Shown here: one piece after another, positions 1 to 11,700 of the stretch
How the letters are laid out: each line of letters begins with the position of its first letter
Position numbering within the stretch: the stretch's first letter is position 1
NCBI GenBank assembly: GCA_932521035.1
Contig: OW051493.1
Coordinates: 2,604,001-2,668,000, forward strand
DNA length: 64,000 nt
Direction: 5' to 3'
Origin: Oscheius dolichura
Lineage: Eukaryota > Nematoda > Chromadorea > Rhabditida > Rhabditidae
Translations under genes and position numbers: made by a program
The notes under the pieces: model-generated
The model's database searches: none
Told to the model about the DNA's origin: nothing
Seen by the model: only the letters and a program-made list of their open reading frames with translations

Positions 1-238
1 AGATCCGAGAGGGTTACGGTAGTTGGGTACTGAGATAGTGACTTGTCGTGGAATTTCCTGACCCTACCAGCTTTGGGATAGGCACGGACGGCTTTAATTC
101 GAAACTGCTACGACCGGAGTTCTTTATTCGTCCAAGAAAGCCTCGTAGGACGGTGGGAAAATGAATCCTGTGTCGTCGGCCCGCTCCTTCTGACTCGGCA
201 CTCAACGGCCCGCGCGCCTGCACCCAACAGCTGCATCT

Positions 239-1346
239 TTATAAATTTTTTCCTGCCGAGGCTTTACGACAATAGGCGTTCCTGTGCCAAACCGTCCTCC
301 CTACTTGTACTTCTATATCCACAGTCTCCCAAGTAGCAGGGTCAAAAGCGAAATCATGCAGATCGTTTTGCTTCAGCTGGGCATCTCCTAGGTGGTGACG
401 TCTACGTAAAAGTGTCATACAGAAATTTCCTCTCTGAAAACTTCCAAATTAAAGGCATACAGAGTTTCCTACCTGAATTGCCTCACCAGCACTCTTTGGA
501 AAAGGACATATTAACATTAGCCCCTGCATCAACAGCTTTTACCATGAATCCGCCGTCAAGACGGCCTCCGGCTTGACCAGCCAACAACTTCACGACAACG
601 TCAAATTCAGCCACGTTCAGATTCCTGCACACAAATCCAGTCTTCTTTTTCTCTTTAAGAATTATTCCAGCAGGACAGTAGAACTGGAGCGCTGCAGCAT
701 TTATGGAAAAATTAGATTCATCTCCAAGTGGGCCTTGTACTGAAAAGGAAAATTTACGTAAAAGGTAAAGACGGCTTTTCCCTCTATTTATGGCCATTTT
801 CAATCAGGGCCGCATCAAGGAGTTCTCCTCTTTCCTCGAGAATAGTGATAAAGACCTACCCTAGGGGCCGGGTCAACACGAACTGCAGGAGGAGGATGCT
901 GCTGGTCAGCCTCCGAGCGGCTTCCTGGCGGGCGATGTGGAGGAGGAGCATCCTCTGGACGAGCACTTCCAACCGCTGCAGCTGGCTCATCGGCGACGTT
1001 TGCCAGTTCCTCGTATATCCCTGAAAATAAAGATTAATACGAAATGGGGCTATTTTGGGGGAGGGGATTGAGGGAGGAGAGTGAAAACATGCCAAAAATC
1101 CTTCTAATTGTCGTTTTTCCCTCTTTTTATGGCCAGGTTCAATCAGGGCCGCGTTGAAAGGGGGCTCTTGTGCTCAGAATCACATGATAAAAACATACGG
1201 TTAGCGACTACTGGAACTGAAGTGGCTACCGGGGCGTCGACGAGTCGAGACCGGTCCTCCAAGACGTCATGTCCCTGGTCCTCTACCAGTGCGTCGTCCG
1301 GTAGTTGACGAGGTGGACCTCCCCGACCACGCTTCCTCTCGCTCAT
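239..1346 (-). CDS. Unrecognised four-exon protein, about 255 aa
   Basis: I do not recognise this protein. A consistent four-exon model is exons 1346-1199, 1020-856, 739-487 and 440-239, with introns of 178, 116 and 46 nt; phases 1, 1 and 2 match at every junction and the frame closes on TAA. The N-terminal half is acidic and Pro/Ala-rich (for example NVADEPAAAVGSARPEDAPP). The C-terminal half looks globular, with scattered cysteines (LQFYCPAGIILKEKKKTGF, FVCRNLNVAEFDVVVKLL, WHRNAYCRK). No signal peptide is visible at the chosen ATG, and exons upstream of 1346 cannot be excluded. Introns 1 and 2 are similar in sequence (see findings). The weak point is the donor of exon 2 (GTAG/gtcttt), chosen because it keeps the frame and aligns with the donor of intron 1. 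Confidence 0.55.
740..855 (-). repeat. Intron 2 of the first gene, related to intron 1
   Basis: The intron reads gtctttatcactattctcgag, then GCGGCCCTGATTGAAAATGG, CCATAAATAGAGGGAAAAG, and ends in a clean ttccttttcag acceptor. The middle block is nearly identical to that of intron 1 at 1021-1198. The exons next to the two introns show no similarity to each other, so this is not a simple exon duplication. Confidence 0.7.
1021..1198 (-). repeat. Intron 1 of the first gene, related to intron 2 (740-855)
   Basis: From its 5' splice site this intron runs gt..tttttatca.tg.gattctgag, and further in carries GCGGCCCTGATTGAA, then TGGCCATAAA and AGAGGGAAAA. Intron 2 of the same gene carries the same blocks in the same order and at similar spacing, also starting at its 5' splice site. 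The two introns are therefore copies of one sequence. Confidence 0.7.
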
Positions 1347-1444
1347 TCACCCCCCTTCTTCTTTTGTCTCCACAGTCAATCACAGCCTAGGCATTTCACG
1401 AAATACGCCTATGGAGCTCATGGAGAGTGAGAGAACACTCGCCC

Positions 1445-1601
1445 TTTGCTCGTCCTCTGCTCATCGTTTATTTGCCCGTGGATTTGAAACAGTCGCTTCC
1501 TTTTGCTGGCCCTTTGCTCGTCCTCTCCTCGCCTATTTCTCGTGCTCTGCTCGTCTTTTGTTCGTTCGTGGACTTGAAACAGTCGCCTCTTTTTGTTGAA
1601 G
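1445..1601. repeat. Two-copy minisatellite
   Basis: Two imperfect tandem copies both begin TTTGCTCGTCCTCT and both contain CGTGGA(t/c)TTGAAACAGTCGC; the second is longer because of an inserted CTGCTCGTC-like block. Nothing else between 1347 and 2061 looks coding. Confidence 0.6.
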
Positions 1602-2061
1602 AGATTTACCCAAATTTCTTGTCGATAAACCATGGAAGGGGAGGAGGACAGAGTTTTCCAAAAATGATGACTGGTCTGGGACTGGCCTCGGCGCTGATCG
1701 ATAAGAGGAGGACCCCAGTTTTGTCAACATAAACACATGTCGGATAGAAGTAGTTGCTAGCTATGCGACAATGCCACCCGTATCGGTAAATTTGTCCGCC
1801 CTTCCTATTCCTCTTCTTCCTCGCGGGCCTCTTGCCACCCTGTAACAGAGGAGGGCGGAGGCCTGTCGCCTCGTTTAGCACTTATATTAGCCCTGATAGT
1901 GTCCTAGAATAGGGGCATTGGTCCGAGACGGTGGCCATGTGGCCTCTTGGAAGGACTGAGAGGAAGCACAATAGATAGACGTATTTCATTCTTCTTATTA
2001 ATCAGAGATACAGTAATGCTCGGGAGGATCGCCGAATTATGTCAATTTTGGGGGTAAAGCT

Positions 2062-4194
2062 TTAGACCACGTGAGTTCGGGGAGGTGGCGGCAGGGGATC
2101 AGTCTCTATCCGGACACCGTGGGCCTCGAAAGAGCTCGTATCCCCGATGGGGAGATTGTCGAGATCATTTTTGACCAGGTGATAGACAAAGCCACAGCCG
2201 AAGGCGTCGCCGATTACGTTGACCGAAGTACGCAGTCGATCTCTGAAAGATAGGGGACATATTGGCCATTAGGGGAGGAGGTTGATCGACCCAGGAAAAC
2301 TTACAGAAGCCAGTCTACAGCCAAAATTAGGGAGATGTCGTTGGCCGGCAGGCCGAGAGCCGTCAAGACGATGAGCATAGTGACAAGACCGGCCGAGGGG
2401 ATTGCAGCCGCTCCGATCGACGCAAGTGTCGCTGTTATACTGAAACCTTTGGTTTTTTTGGGCAGGGGGACAGCAACCTGACTGTGATGATCCTGCCTAT
2501 GCTCAGTTCCATGCCGTTCATCTGGGCGATGAAGATGCTGCCGACTGCTTCATACAACGCTGTCCCGTCCTGGAATCCTCTGTCTCCTGCCGGCCTCCCT
2601 GTCTGCCACTCACCATATTTACCATGGCCCCCACAGGGAGGACGAACTTCGTCACCCGGCTGTCGATCCCCATCCCGTTGACACATTTAAAAGTGATCGG
2701 CAGGGTGGCGGCCGACGAGGAGGTGCCCAGGGCCGTTAGGACGGCTTGACTCAAGCCGGCCAGGAATTTATACGGATTGTGACGGGTGAAGATGAAGTAG
2801 ATGAGGGGCAAGGTGCCGAAGGCCTGGATGGCCAGGCCCAGGATTACGGTCAGCATGAACATTCCCAACATGATTGCCGTGCTGCCGAGATTGTCAATCT
2901 CCAACATTTTCTGGGCGATCAGGGACGGGATGCCGATGGGTCCTAGCCTGAAAATGAGATTTTCTTTGGCCTGTTCAACTGTTTTCTAGCAGAGGTCAGT
3001 ACTCTCTGTCTTCTTTTGTGTTGTCCCCGTTTTGCAGGGAGGCCTTCCTATGGAGGAGACAGCAATGGAACCGTCTGTCCCCGTCACTGCCGCGTCCGAG
3101 TCCAGAGAGGACACCCACCCACGCCATGATCTCCATTTTTGTGGTGAGAGGACAACTCACCACATGATCAGGCCGACCATTTTGGTTATGACGACATCCA
3201 GGGCCAGAAAGAGGTCGGCCAGTGGCTTGGCTGCTTTCCCCACCCTCGAGATGACCATCCCCATGACGATACAAAACAGAATCAGTCCTGAATGGCTGAA
3301 TAATTGAAGAGGGAGGGGGATAACCACTTGCCTAGGACATTCATCCCGTCGGTGTATTCGAGTGTCCGTTTGGGGATGGTCTCCCCCGTGGTGTTGACCA
3401 CCTGGGTCGAGTAGTGGGTGGCCTGTTGTTGGAACATGGTACGGATGATGTTCTCCGGGAAGAGGTTCCTATATTCTGGTTAGAGGGAGGACGGAGGATC
3501 GGGGCTACCGGATTAGATCCATGAATTTATCCAGGGCTGATATGTTAGTCTGGATAGAACTCGAGATCTGGGCATTCTCTTTGATGTTCGGATGGCCCGG
3601 GTGGATGACCATGACGATGATGATACCCAGCTACAATACGAAGGGTCCAGAAGGGAAAATATCAAAATTGTCTATGAAAAATGCTCTACGGCGAAATGAC
3701 GACGTGGAGAAGGCAATCTGCCCTCATCTTGGCCTTTTTGATTCATTTTCCTCCAGCTTTTATGGTTTATATTTGATAAAAATAAGATACACTTACAATA
3801 ACTGCGTGTAGCGTCGTCATTGCGTAGTATAAAAGAGCCCGAGAGCCCATCTTCCCCGAGGTTTTGCCATCCAGTTGTGATAGTCCTGTAAAAAGGAACA
3901 GGCGGCGTGTTTTGCCCCATCTTCTGGCCGTACCTGATATCAAACTGGCTGCTATCAAGGGTAGAATCATGGCTTTTAGCATGTTCATAAATAGCTCTCC
4001 CGGGAAGCCTATCAGCTTGATGGCGGTGGCCGACGGCTCGGCATATCTGAACGGGCTGCTCTTCTTTTCGTCCAGAGCAGGGCCTACCTGATGAATCCTC
4101 CGAGAACGACTCCCAAAATGACACTGATGAGGGTGAGGACGAGGAGAAGATTCTTCTGGAGCCATTGCCTGGCGGGACTCTTTGCGACGGTCAT
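2062..4194 (-). CDS. Excitatory amino acid (glutamate) transporter, SLC1 family
   Basis: This is a sodium-coupled glutamate transporter of the plasma membrane, which clears glutamate from synapses or takes it up into tissues. The ATG at 4194 starts [15 protein letters not shown] and runs into TM1. Family hallmarks follow in order: [18 protein letters not shown] (TM2), the glycosylated-loop region, [32 protein letters not shown], the serine-rich hairpin [43 protein letters not shown], and the second hairpin with [10 protein letters not shown]. The last exon carries [18 protein letters not shown] and ends at TAA 2064-2062. Intron sizes vary: a 32-nt intron splits GGFI/SPFRY, another is about 46 nt, and two are about 170 to 210 nt. 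The substrate type is inferred from the family; neutral amino-acid transporters of SLC1 are the alternative. Confidence 0.93.
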
Positions 4195-6403
4195 CTTCTG
4201 CTGAACTAGAATTGGGAGGAGGACGGGGGGCAACAAGACGAAAGGGGCACAGTGTCACACCCGGATAGAAAACATGAAAATGGGGGGCAAACAAGCGGGA
4301 AGGGGGTCGTTTTAGAGGGTAAGACGACTGTTTTTATTGGAAGAAGCTCACAAGACACGAGGATTACCGCCTAGAGGTACACACCGGCGGAAGAACGAGG
4401 GCAGGCCACCCGAGTAACTGGTAGCAGCTACTGGCAGAGTCTGCCCGCGCCCGGGGGAACTGCCGGGATGACCAACTTCAGAAAAATGATGTGTAATATA
4501 GGGGTGTCTGCCTAGAAAAACGCTTGGACACTTCCTGAAAGCAAAATGACCCGAGGCCGCCGGGTGCCCATGAACAGCACTCCTCCCGAGCGAGCTTGGG
4601 ACTAGAAACTGAAGGTGCCTAACTATTGAACGGTATGGTTTAAAGATTACTCCGATTTTTGCTCAAATTAGCTTGCTAAAGTGTTAAAATGGCTGAACAC
4701 AATCAACGTTGGTTCCTGGAGTTCGCCGATGCAAAATTCCAACTTTTTCCCGAGGCCCCTGGGGGAAGGACGCGTTTTTCCCCCTTATTTCGAATTATCA
4801 AGAGTTTTGGAAAAAGAAATCCGGAATCAACGTTGGAAATTGAATATTTTGATGGTCGCAGGAGAGAAGGCCGGCCAGTCACTTATAGGAGACGGCCAAG
4901 TTCTAAATTTGACCGTGGGAGTGGTGAAATTGGCCAAATGGTCTGTCTCTCTCTCTCTCTCTCTGCAAAGAGTAACAAAAAACCTGTAACCCCGTTGTTT
5001 ACGGAATAGATCCACATTTTGCAATTTTATATAGAAATATTGGTGGGTAAATGATCTATGGCGGGGAAGAGTGAGCGACGTGTGTTTTTTTTTCGCGTTT
5101 GTTAAAAGGTTGCCAAATACCGTGTTATGATACGGCAGGGGGAGACGGAAGGGGACAGGGAGATCGGCGACTAGGGAAATAGTCGCGGATAATGGTTGGC
5201 ACGGGGTGCAGAGCGACCTCCCGGTGCACCGGAACTGGTAGACTCTCGGCCGGGGGAGGGAGGAGGGATGGAACCCTCTCGGGACAGATCGGACAGGAAT
5301 CGGCAGAGGGGATTGGCGGTTACACATGAGCGGAGATGGTTCTTTGTCTAGTTGATTTTTAGAGAGTTTGGGAATATTTGGGGAGGATTACGATAGAGGT
5401 AGGATAACGGGTCGCCTGGAAATGGGCCCAACGGGATCCGGAAAAGGGCGTAAAAAGGGAAAACGAGTTATTGGGATACCCCAGGAGAAGAAAGTTAGCC
5501 GTTGTAGGAAGGCGGCAAGGACGAGAAATGATCAGTTGCCACGCTATCTGGGAAACAATCATAATGATCAGAAATGACTGGGAAACAACTAGCCACCTGT
5601 CACCCGGCTATGTAAATTTTGAGGTGACAGAAACAGGAAAAGTGACATAGAGAGGATGATGATCGGATTCCCTTTTTGAGAGGATTAGAGACAGGGAGAC
5701 GACAATTGACACCGAGAGGGAGGATGACATGCTTCTGTGGTGAAGGGAAACAGGGCAACTGGAGCAGAATTGGAACAGTCACGGTGCCACGTGGGAACAG
5801 TTCAATAAGCGGTCCATTGAAGGGGAAAAATGGTTGGAAAAAGGAACGAATGGCTCAAAATGTTCAGTTCCAAGGGGAACGCTTGACAGCCGTATCAATA
5901 GAACACACCGTTAGGAGGTCTCTTTCCCTTTTCGTGTTCATATTTGTGATCGTGTTCTTCCTTCTACCCAAAATGGTGCCTCTTCTTTCCAAATAGAATA
6001 AGAATATAAATGATAGTAAAAGTAATAATACAAATGATAGGGTCCTCGAAACGAACTGCAAGATGGCCTGCTCGTAACTTTTCCACATGTTTCGAATTCC
6101 TTTCCCCTTCTTCCGGATATTATCCTCGCTGCTATTGGAGTTTTGTAGAATTGCTCGTCCACTCTGTGCTAGCAGTCCTTCTTGTTGCCCTACAGGAGCT
6201 ACAGGAGAATCATTATGTTCTGAGGAATTGATGGCATCTACTGTACGTTTCAGAGCGTGTTATGTTCTTCTACAGATTCATTACAAATTGCAAAACAAAT
6301 TCAAGTGAATCTCAATTTGAGGCAGTTGAGTGGAGAGAGCCTGAAATACTCGGAAACTCTCTCTTCTTGCCAATTGTGGATGTTTTGAGCTGTTCCGTTC
6401 AAG
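4195..6403. other. Intergenic, no gene supported
   Basis: Open frames here are short and do not join into a splice model. There is a (CT)n microsatellite at about 4943-4966. A 106-codon frame on + (4689-5009, starting MAEHNQRWFLEFADAKF) contains this microsatellite and matches nothing I know. The stretch otherwise holds G/A-rich DNA. Confidence 0.5.
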
Positions 6404-8253
6404 CACAGCTCGCCGAACCCGGCACTTTAAAGGGACCGTCTCATACGCTCCAATCGTGTAACGCAGAATGGGACGCGCTTACTATTTTTTGCGTTCATCA
6501 CAGCTCGCCGCGACCGCCAATTTAAAGGTCGGAGCGCTCCAATGCCAAAAACAATGTTCTGCATTTTCATGCGTTTTTGATCGTTTCTCTGGTTTTATCG
6601 ACCACGAATTACTATATAGCAAAGGAGAAAAACACAGAATACCAAAGAAATAGAAAGAAATGTGGCATTCATGAATTTTGTTCAGGAAGTCCCTTTTACC
6701 ATTGAAAAAGAGTTTTCCGAAGCGTTACTGGTCATTCTTGGTATCAAAATGTTGCTCACGATGTGACTAGCTGTTTGCCATGAAAATTAGACAAATCCAA
6801 TGTCAGCAATGTTGAGTAAAATATTTTTAAAGAAAAAAGAATACCACCCGCGAAAGGAAAATTTCAAATTTTGTTAAGGAATTTTGCATCTATTCTGGGT
6901 GCATCTAGTTCTCTTTAGTTGTACATCCGATTTCATTTCTGTTTTTTGCAATCGTTAGAGCACATCAAATTGTCTTTTAATAGAATGTTTGAACTTCCAA
7001 CAATGAAAAATGCATAAATGGCATCAAATTTAGTGGCATTTTCGATATTTTTGTTACATACAGTTGTCAGATCTAGGTGGCAAGCTCTATTAAAAGACAA
7101 TCTTATGTGCTGAATCGATTGCAGAAAACAGAAATCGAATCGGATGTACCACTAAAGAAAACTAGATGCACCCAGATGAGACAGTTTACTATGGGAAATA
7201 ATTTTAATTACTGTAGCGCGCCAGTTACGTAAATCACGTCGTGGCGCGCTTTTGGTCAGGCCGGCGAGCTGTGTCATATACCACTTTCTAGGCATTTTTA
7301 CTGTTTTAAACCATTTATCCGTTTTTGGCGACCCCAACTTACTATAAAACAGTTGAGAAGGTACAAAAAAAGGTCTAAATAGAAAAGAAACAAGCAATTT
7401 CAATAAAATACCGTTAAAATTTACAAAATTCGTTTTTCGCCGAGTTATGTTTTCGTTCGTATATCAAATTGATCCTTATAATTTGCTTAATTTATTGCAA
7501 TAAAAATCAACAGAAAAAAGTAAGAAAAGTCATAGTAAAAAACAAATTCACTAATTAGGGGGTACTGTACCAATTCGCAATGGCGCGTGTGTTACGGCCT
7601 CGACCCCGAATTGCTATATAGAGAAAGACAAAAATAGAAAATACGGAAGAATTGGAGAGAATGTGACACTCATGAATTTTGTTCAGAAAAACCACAGTTA
7701 GGCTTCAAAAATAGTTTTCTGCATATTTTTCCATGGTGCTTGGTGTCAAAATGTTGCTCTTGATGTGAATAGTCATTTGCAATAAAAATCAGACAATTTC
7801 GATGTCAGCATGTTGAGTAAAATATTTTTAAAGCAAAAAGAACACCTCCCGCGAAATTAAAAGTTCAAATTTTGTTCTGTAATTTTACATCTTTCCTGAG
7901 CGCATCAAGAACTTCTCACTGGTGTATCTAATTTCATTTCTGTTTTTTGCATTTGATAAAGAACATCGAATTGTTTTCTAATGAGTTTTTTGGGAATTCC
8001 TATATGAAATTTAAATAAATGGCAGCAATTTTACTAGTATACTTGATATTTCTAATAGGTAGAACTGTCAGATATTGCTGCCAAAACTCATTAGAAAACA
8101 ACTCGATGTGCTCTATCGATTGCAAAAGACAGAAATGAAATCAGATGAGGCAGTAAAGAGTTCTTGATGCGCTCAGATGAGACACATTTCAATAGAAACA
8201 ATTCAGTACGTAATCACGTCCTGTCCAAGATTTGTTCCGGGCGGCGAGCTGTG
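6404..8253. mobile_element. TIR transposon, outer copy (B), interrupted by copy A
   Basis: The termini are CACAGCTCGCCG at 6404-6415 and its exact reverse complement CGGCGAGCTGTG at 8242-8253. The flanks are CAAG (6400-6403) and CAAG (8254-8257), a perfect 4-bp target-site duplication. The subterminal DNA on the left (TTTAAAGGG...CGCTCCAAT) is also found next to the left end of copy A. Body B (about 7600-8240) is a diverged direct repeat of body A. It contains an internal inverted repeat of about 85 nt (around 7905-7985 against 8085-8165). No transposase frame is visible, so the element is non-autonomous. Confidence 0.88.
6499..7273. mobile_element. TIR transposon, inner copy (A), nested in B
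   Basis: This 775-bp element has CACAGCTCGCCG at 6499-6510 and CGGCGAGCTGTG at 7262-7273, flanked on both sides by TCAT, a 4-bp target duplication. It landed 95 bp inside copy B, so it inserted later. An internal inverted repeat (about 6895-6985 against 7085-7170) leaves long fold-back potential. It has no coding capacity. Confidence 0.9.
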
Positions 8254-8728
8254 CAAGAGATTCGCGCGACATCCCTGTTCTACAGTTTTCTTTGCTCATT
8301 TGATCATGCCTTCGTTTCTTTTTTTGTGCCTAAAAATCTTTTCGTCTGTTTTCTCCCCTCTCTGAAACTACTGTTCATGTTACAAATGTAGAGAGAGCAG
8401 GGAAGAAGGAAAGCGTGATGGTGGTCAGATCTAACAAAACGATCTACTTGCGTTATAGACCTAAGAATATTGTGCCATCTGTTATTCTCATCGCTTTTCA
8501 TATGATTCCATTTTCTAGTACATTTTCTAGCGCAATAAAGTGAATTAGATTTTCGTCGATGATAATTTCATTTTCTGTACGATTCCTGTTTTGCAAATTG
8601 TTCTGCTTCTTTGGAATTGGCAATTATTGATCCACATTATTAGGTACTTTGTAGTTATCGTTACATTAGCTCATTACGCTCTTGACAACGTCGAACTTTA
8701 TTGAGAAATTATCAGTTTTCAGCTATCA

Positions 8729-11700
8729 ATGATTTGGGATGAAGAGCCGTGGAATGTATTTCGATCCCATAAACGGGCTTCACAAGAAGAGCCGTCATTG
8801 TCTTCTTGGCTCGTCACCTCTATACAATTACTAAAGGTTTGACGCTATATAAAAACGTCGTAATTTCGGTTTTAGTTGCTTTTATTTATCTGTGGAAGTA
8901 TTTTTCTATCATTTGGAGTCGTCTTTTCTAAAACTGTGATACTTCTTCTTGCGACAAATCTGAAGGATAATGCGAGCCGCCTTGATAGTTTTCAACAGAC
9001 ATGCTCTCTACCTATCGGTTAAGAGCAGCTGGATAAAACTTATACATGTTTAGGTGATGCTGAAAAGGTCCGTGCCGCTGTATATATAGCGTTGTCTCTT
9101 GTGCAGTGCGTGCCAGATATTTGTTCTATTCTTCAAGCCATACTTCGGCTAAAGGGAGGCATAAAAGCTGGCAAAGTCTATGGCCAAGTAACCAGTTTCG
9201 TTGATTTTAATGTTATTTTTTATCAGATTGTCATACTTGAAACATGTCGTACCATCGGCCTATCCATATTGATGTTTCAAGTATTACCCCAGTTAGATAT
9301 GCAGCGTGGTCTCTATCTTCTATTCTGCCTACCTATTATTGCTGTCGTCCAAAGGTTTCTTGCCGCGATGGCAAATGCCTCAAGGAATGCATCGTCTTTT
9401 TCCACACGCATTAGTATGACAGCCATGTTACAATCTCATTTCTGTATTTAGTGCGTATGATGTTCACATTCCCACACTTTTTGGGAATGCTTCTTGTTCT
9501 TAGTTCTACATATCTGTGGTCTATAATGGATGTTCCTTTTAAGGTACTATCTTTTTGGTGTTATAGAATGATTTAGGCTAAAATTGCTTTACCTATTGGG
9601 CTTGTGCTGGCTTCAATTGGCTTTTGGGAATCATGGACCCATCCACACCATGAGAAAACAGCATTTCATACTCTGTTTGAAGTGAAATATGGAATGGATA
9701 AACTGAATCCTGCTACAAGAATTTCTCAGAGCCTTGCAAGGATTGTTGTTATTATTGCCGCTGTAATTTTATCCTCCACTGGTGTGAATGGAGGAACATA
9801 TTGGGAGGTAATATCATCATACAGCTTTCAATATGCACAATCGTAAGTCTTGTGGACGTGTTGAAATTCTAATATACATTTTAGAAAGATATTGATATTT
9901 TCTCTTGGTATAGTTGTGATTCATGCTGCTTTACGAGGTTGTGCACGTTTCCTCGCCGCTTTGAATATGCGATTGATTCTATTACTTCATCCAACTACCA
10001 TATCACCTCTCATGTTAGCAGGGTTATTCCGCTATATCTGTGATAATAAAATTTGTGGGCTGGCACAGGTATTATTAACAAAATTTCAAGAAATTTTTTT
10101 TCAGTTATTTACTGGCCTTGGACTAACGTGGAAATGTGATGTTTGGGGTAAAAACGCCCAGCCATTCCAAGATTGGATTCTTTTTTATGTTTGGCTCGTT
10201 GTTGGTAGCTATCGGGCATTCCGCTATGTCTTACAAGAAGAACACGACAAAACTGATGAAGTGTATGCGTCTTACCTAATTCCTCTGCAAATATGTTCTT
10301 TTAGAATTGATGCTTTGGCTCCGTCTACAGTGGGTTACTGTATTGAGCAATCTCTCGTAGTTTACCAACATGCCATAAGTAAGAAGGTTCCTGTTGTGGA
10401 AACTAGCACTGACGATGTCGCAGCCAGTGATGAACAAACTGTTCGCAACGATGATGTCGATGCTGCTATGACGGTCTACATTTGTGCAACAATGTGGCAT
10501 GAAACTACTACAGAAATGACCCAAATGATGAAGTCGATTTTAAAGTAAATAGTGTTTTGCCTTATCTGATTGTGTATTGCAGATTGGACGAAGAACAAAT
10601 TCGAAGGAAAAATAATAAGAAGCCTGGTCAGCTTCAATTTCTGTTGGAAGCCCATATTTTCTTTGACGACGCATGGACAATAAATGGAGATGGCATAAAA
10701 GTGCCTAATGAATTTTTCGAACTGTTTTTCAATACACTCAATGAACTTACTGGGTACGTATTTTAAAGTTAAATTGGTTAATATTTGTGCAGTGAAAAAT
10801 TGGATGAACATGGTCGTTTGGCAAGTCGGGTGCTTGTAAATACACCATATGGAGGCCGCGTCGTGGTTAAACTTCCAGCAGGAACATTACTTTTTGTTCA
10901 TTTAAAAGATAAAACCCAGATTAGGCACAAAAAACGATGGAGTCAAGTAAGCTATTAACACTCTATACAGGCATCAACTTTCAGGTTATGTACATGTACT
11001 ATCTACTAGGACATCGTATTATGGACTCGCCATTATCTTTAGAGGACCGTCAACAAATGGCCGAGAAAACGTTTATACTTGCAATTGATGGTGACAGCAA
11101 ATTTGAGCCGGAAGCAGTCGTACGACTGCTGTCTCTTATGCAACAGAAAAACGATATTGGATGTGCCTGTGGACGTATTCATCCAATTGGATCAGGTTAG
11201 TGATGTTTTATGTCATATCAATGGTTGGTTGCAGGAGTTATGGTGTGGTACCAGAAGTTCGAATATGCTATTGCTCATTGGTTTCAAAAAGCAGCAGAAC
11301 ATGTGTTTGGTTGTGTACTATGTGCACCTGGATGTTTTTCTCTTTTCCGTGCATCTGCTTTAATGGATGATAATATTATGCATAAGTAAGTCCGCGTTAA
11401 ACTTAGGCTATACTGTATTGTAGGTACACAAAAACAGCTATGGAACCTCGGCATTTTGTCCAATATGATCAAGGGGAAGACCGATGGCTATCAACCTTAA
11501 TGCTTAAACAAGGATATCGAATTGAGTATGCTGCCGCTTCCGATGCCGAAACATATGCACCCGAAGGCTTCGAAGAATTTTTCAATCAAAGAAGAAGATG
11601 GACACCTTCTTCAATTGCCAATACTGTTGATCTGCTCATGGACTACAAACGCGCTGCTGAAAATAACGAGTCTATATCTTATTCCTACATAGCCTATCAA

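Noticed and set aside
788..1205. Duplicated coding exon (ALIENGHK / ALIEPGHK).
   Set aside because: The frame stops in one copy and is broken in the other. A splice model that removes both as introns gives one continuous protein, so I treat them as related introns.
4689..5327. Overlapping frames on both strands of 106 and 166 codons.
   Set aside because: Both run through a CT microsatellite, show no motifs, and have no splice or promoter context.
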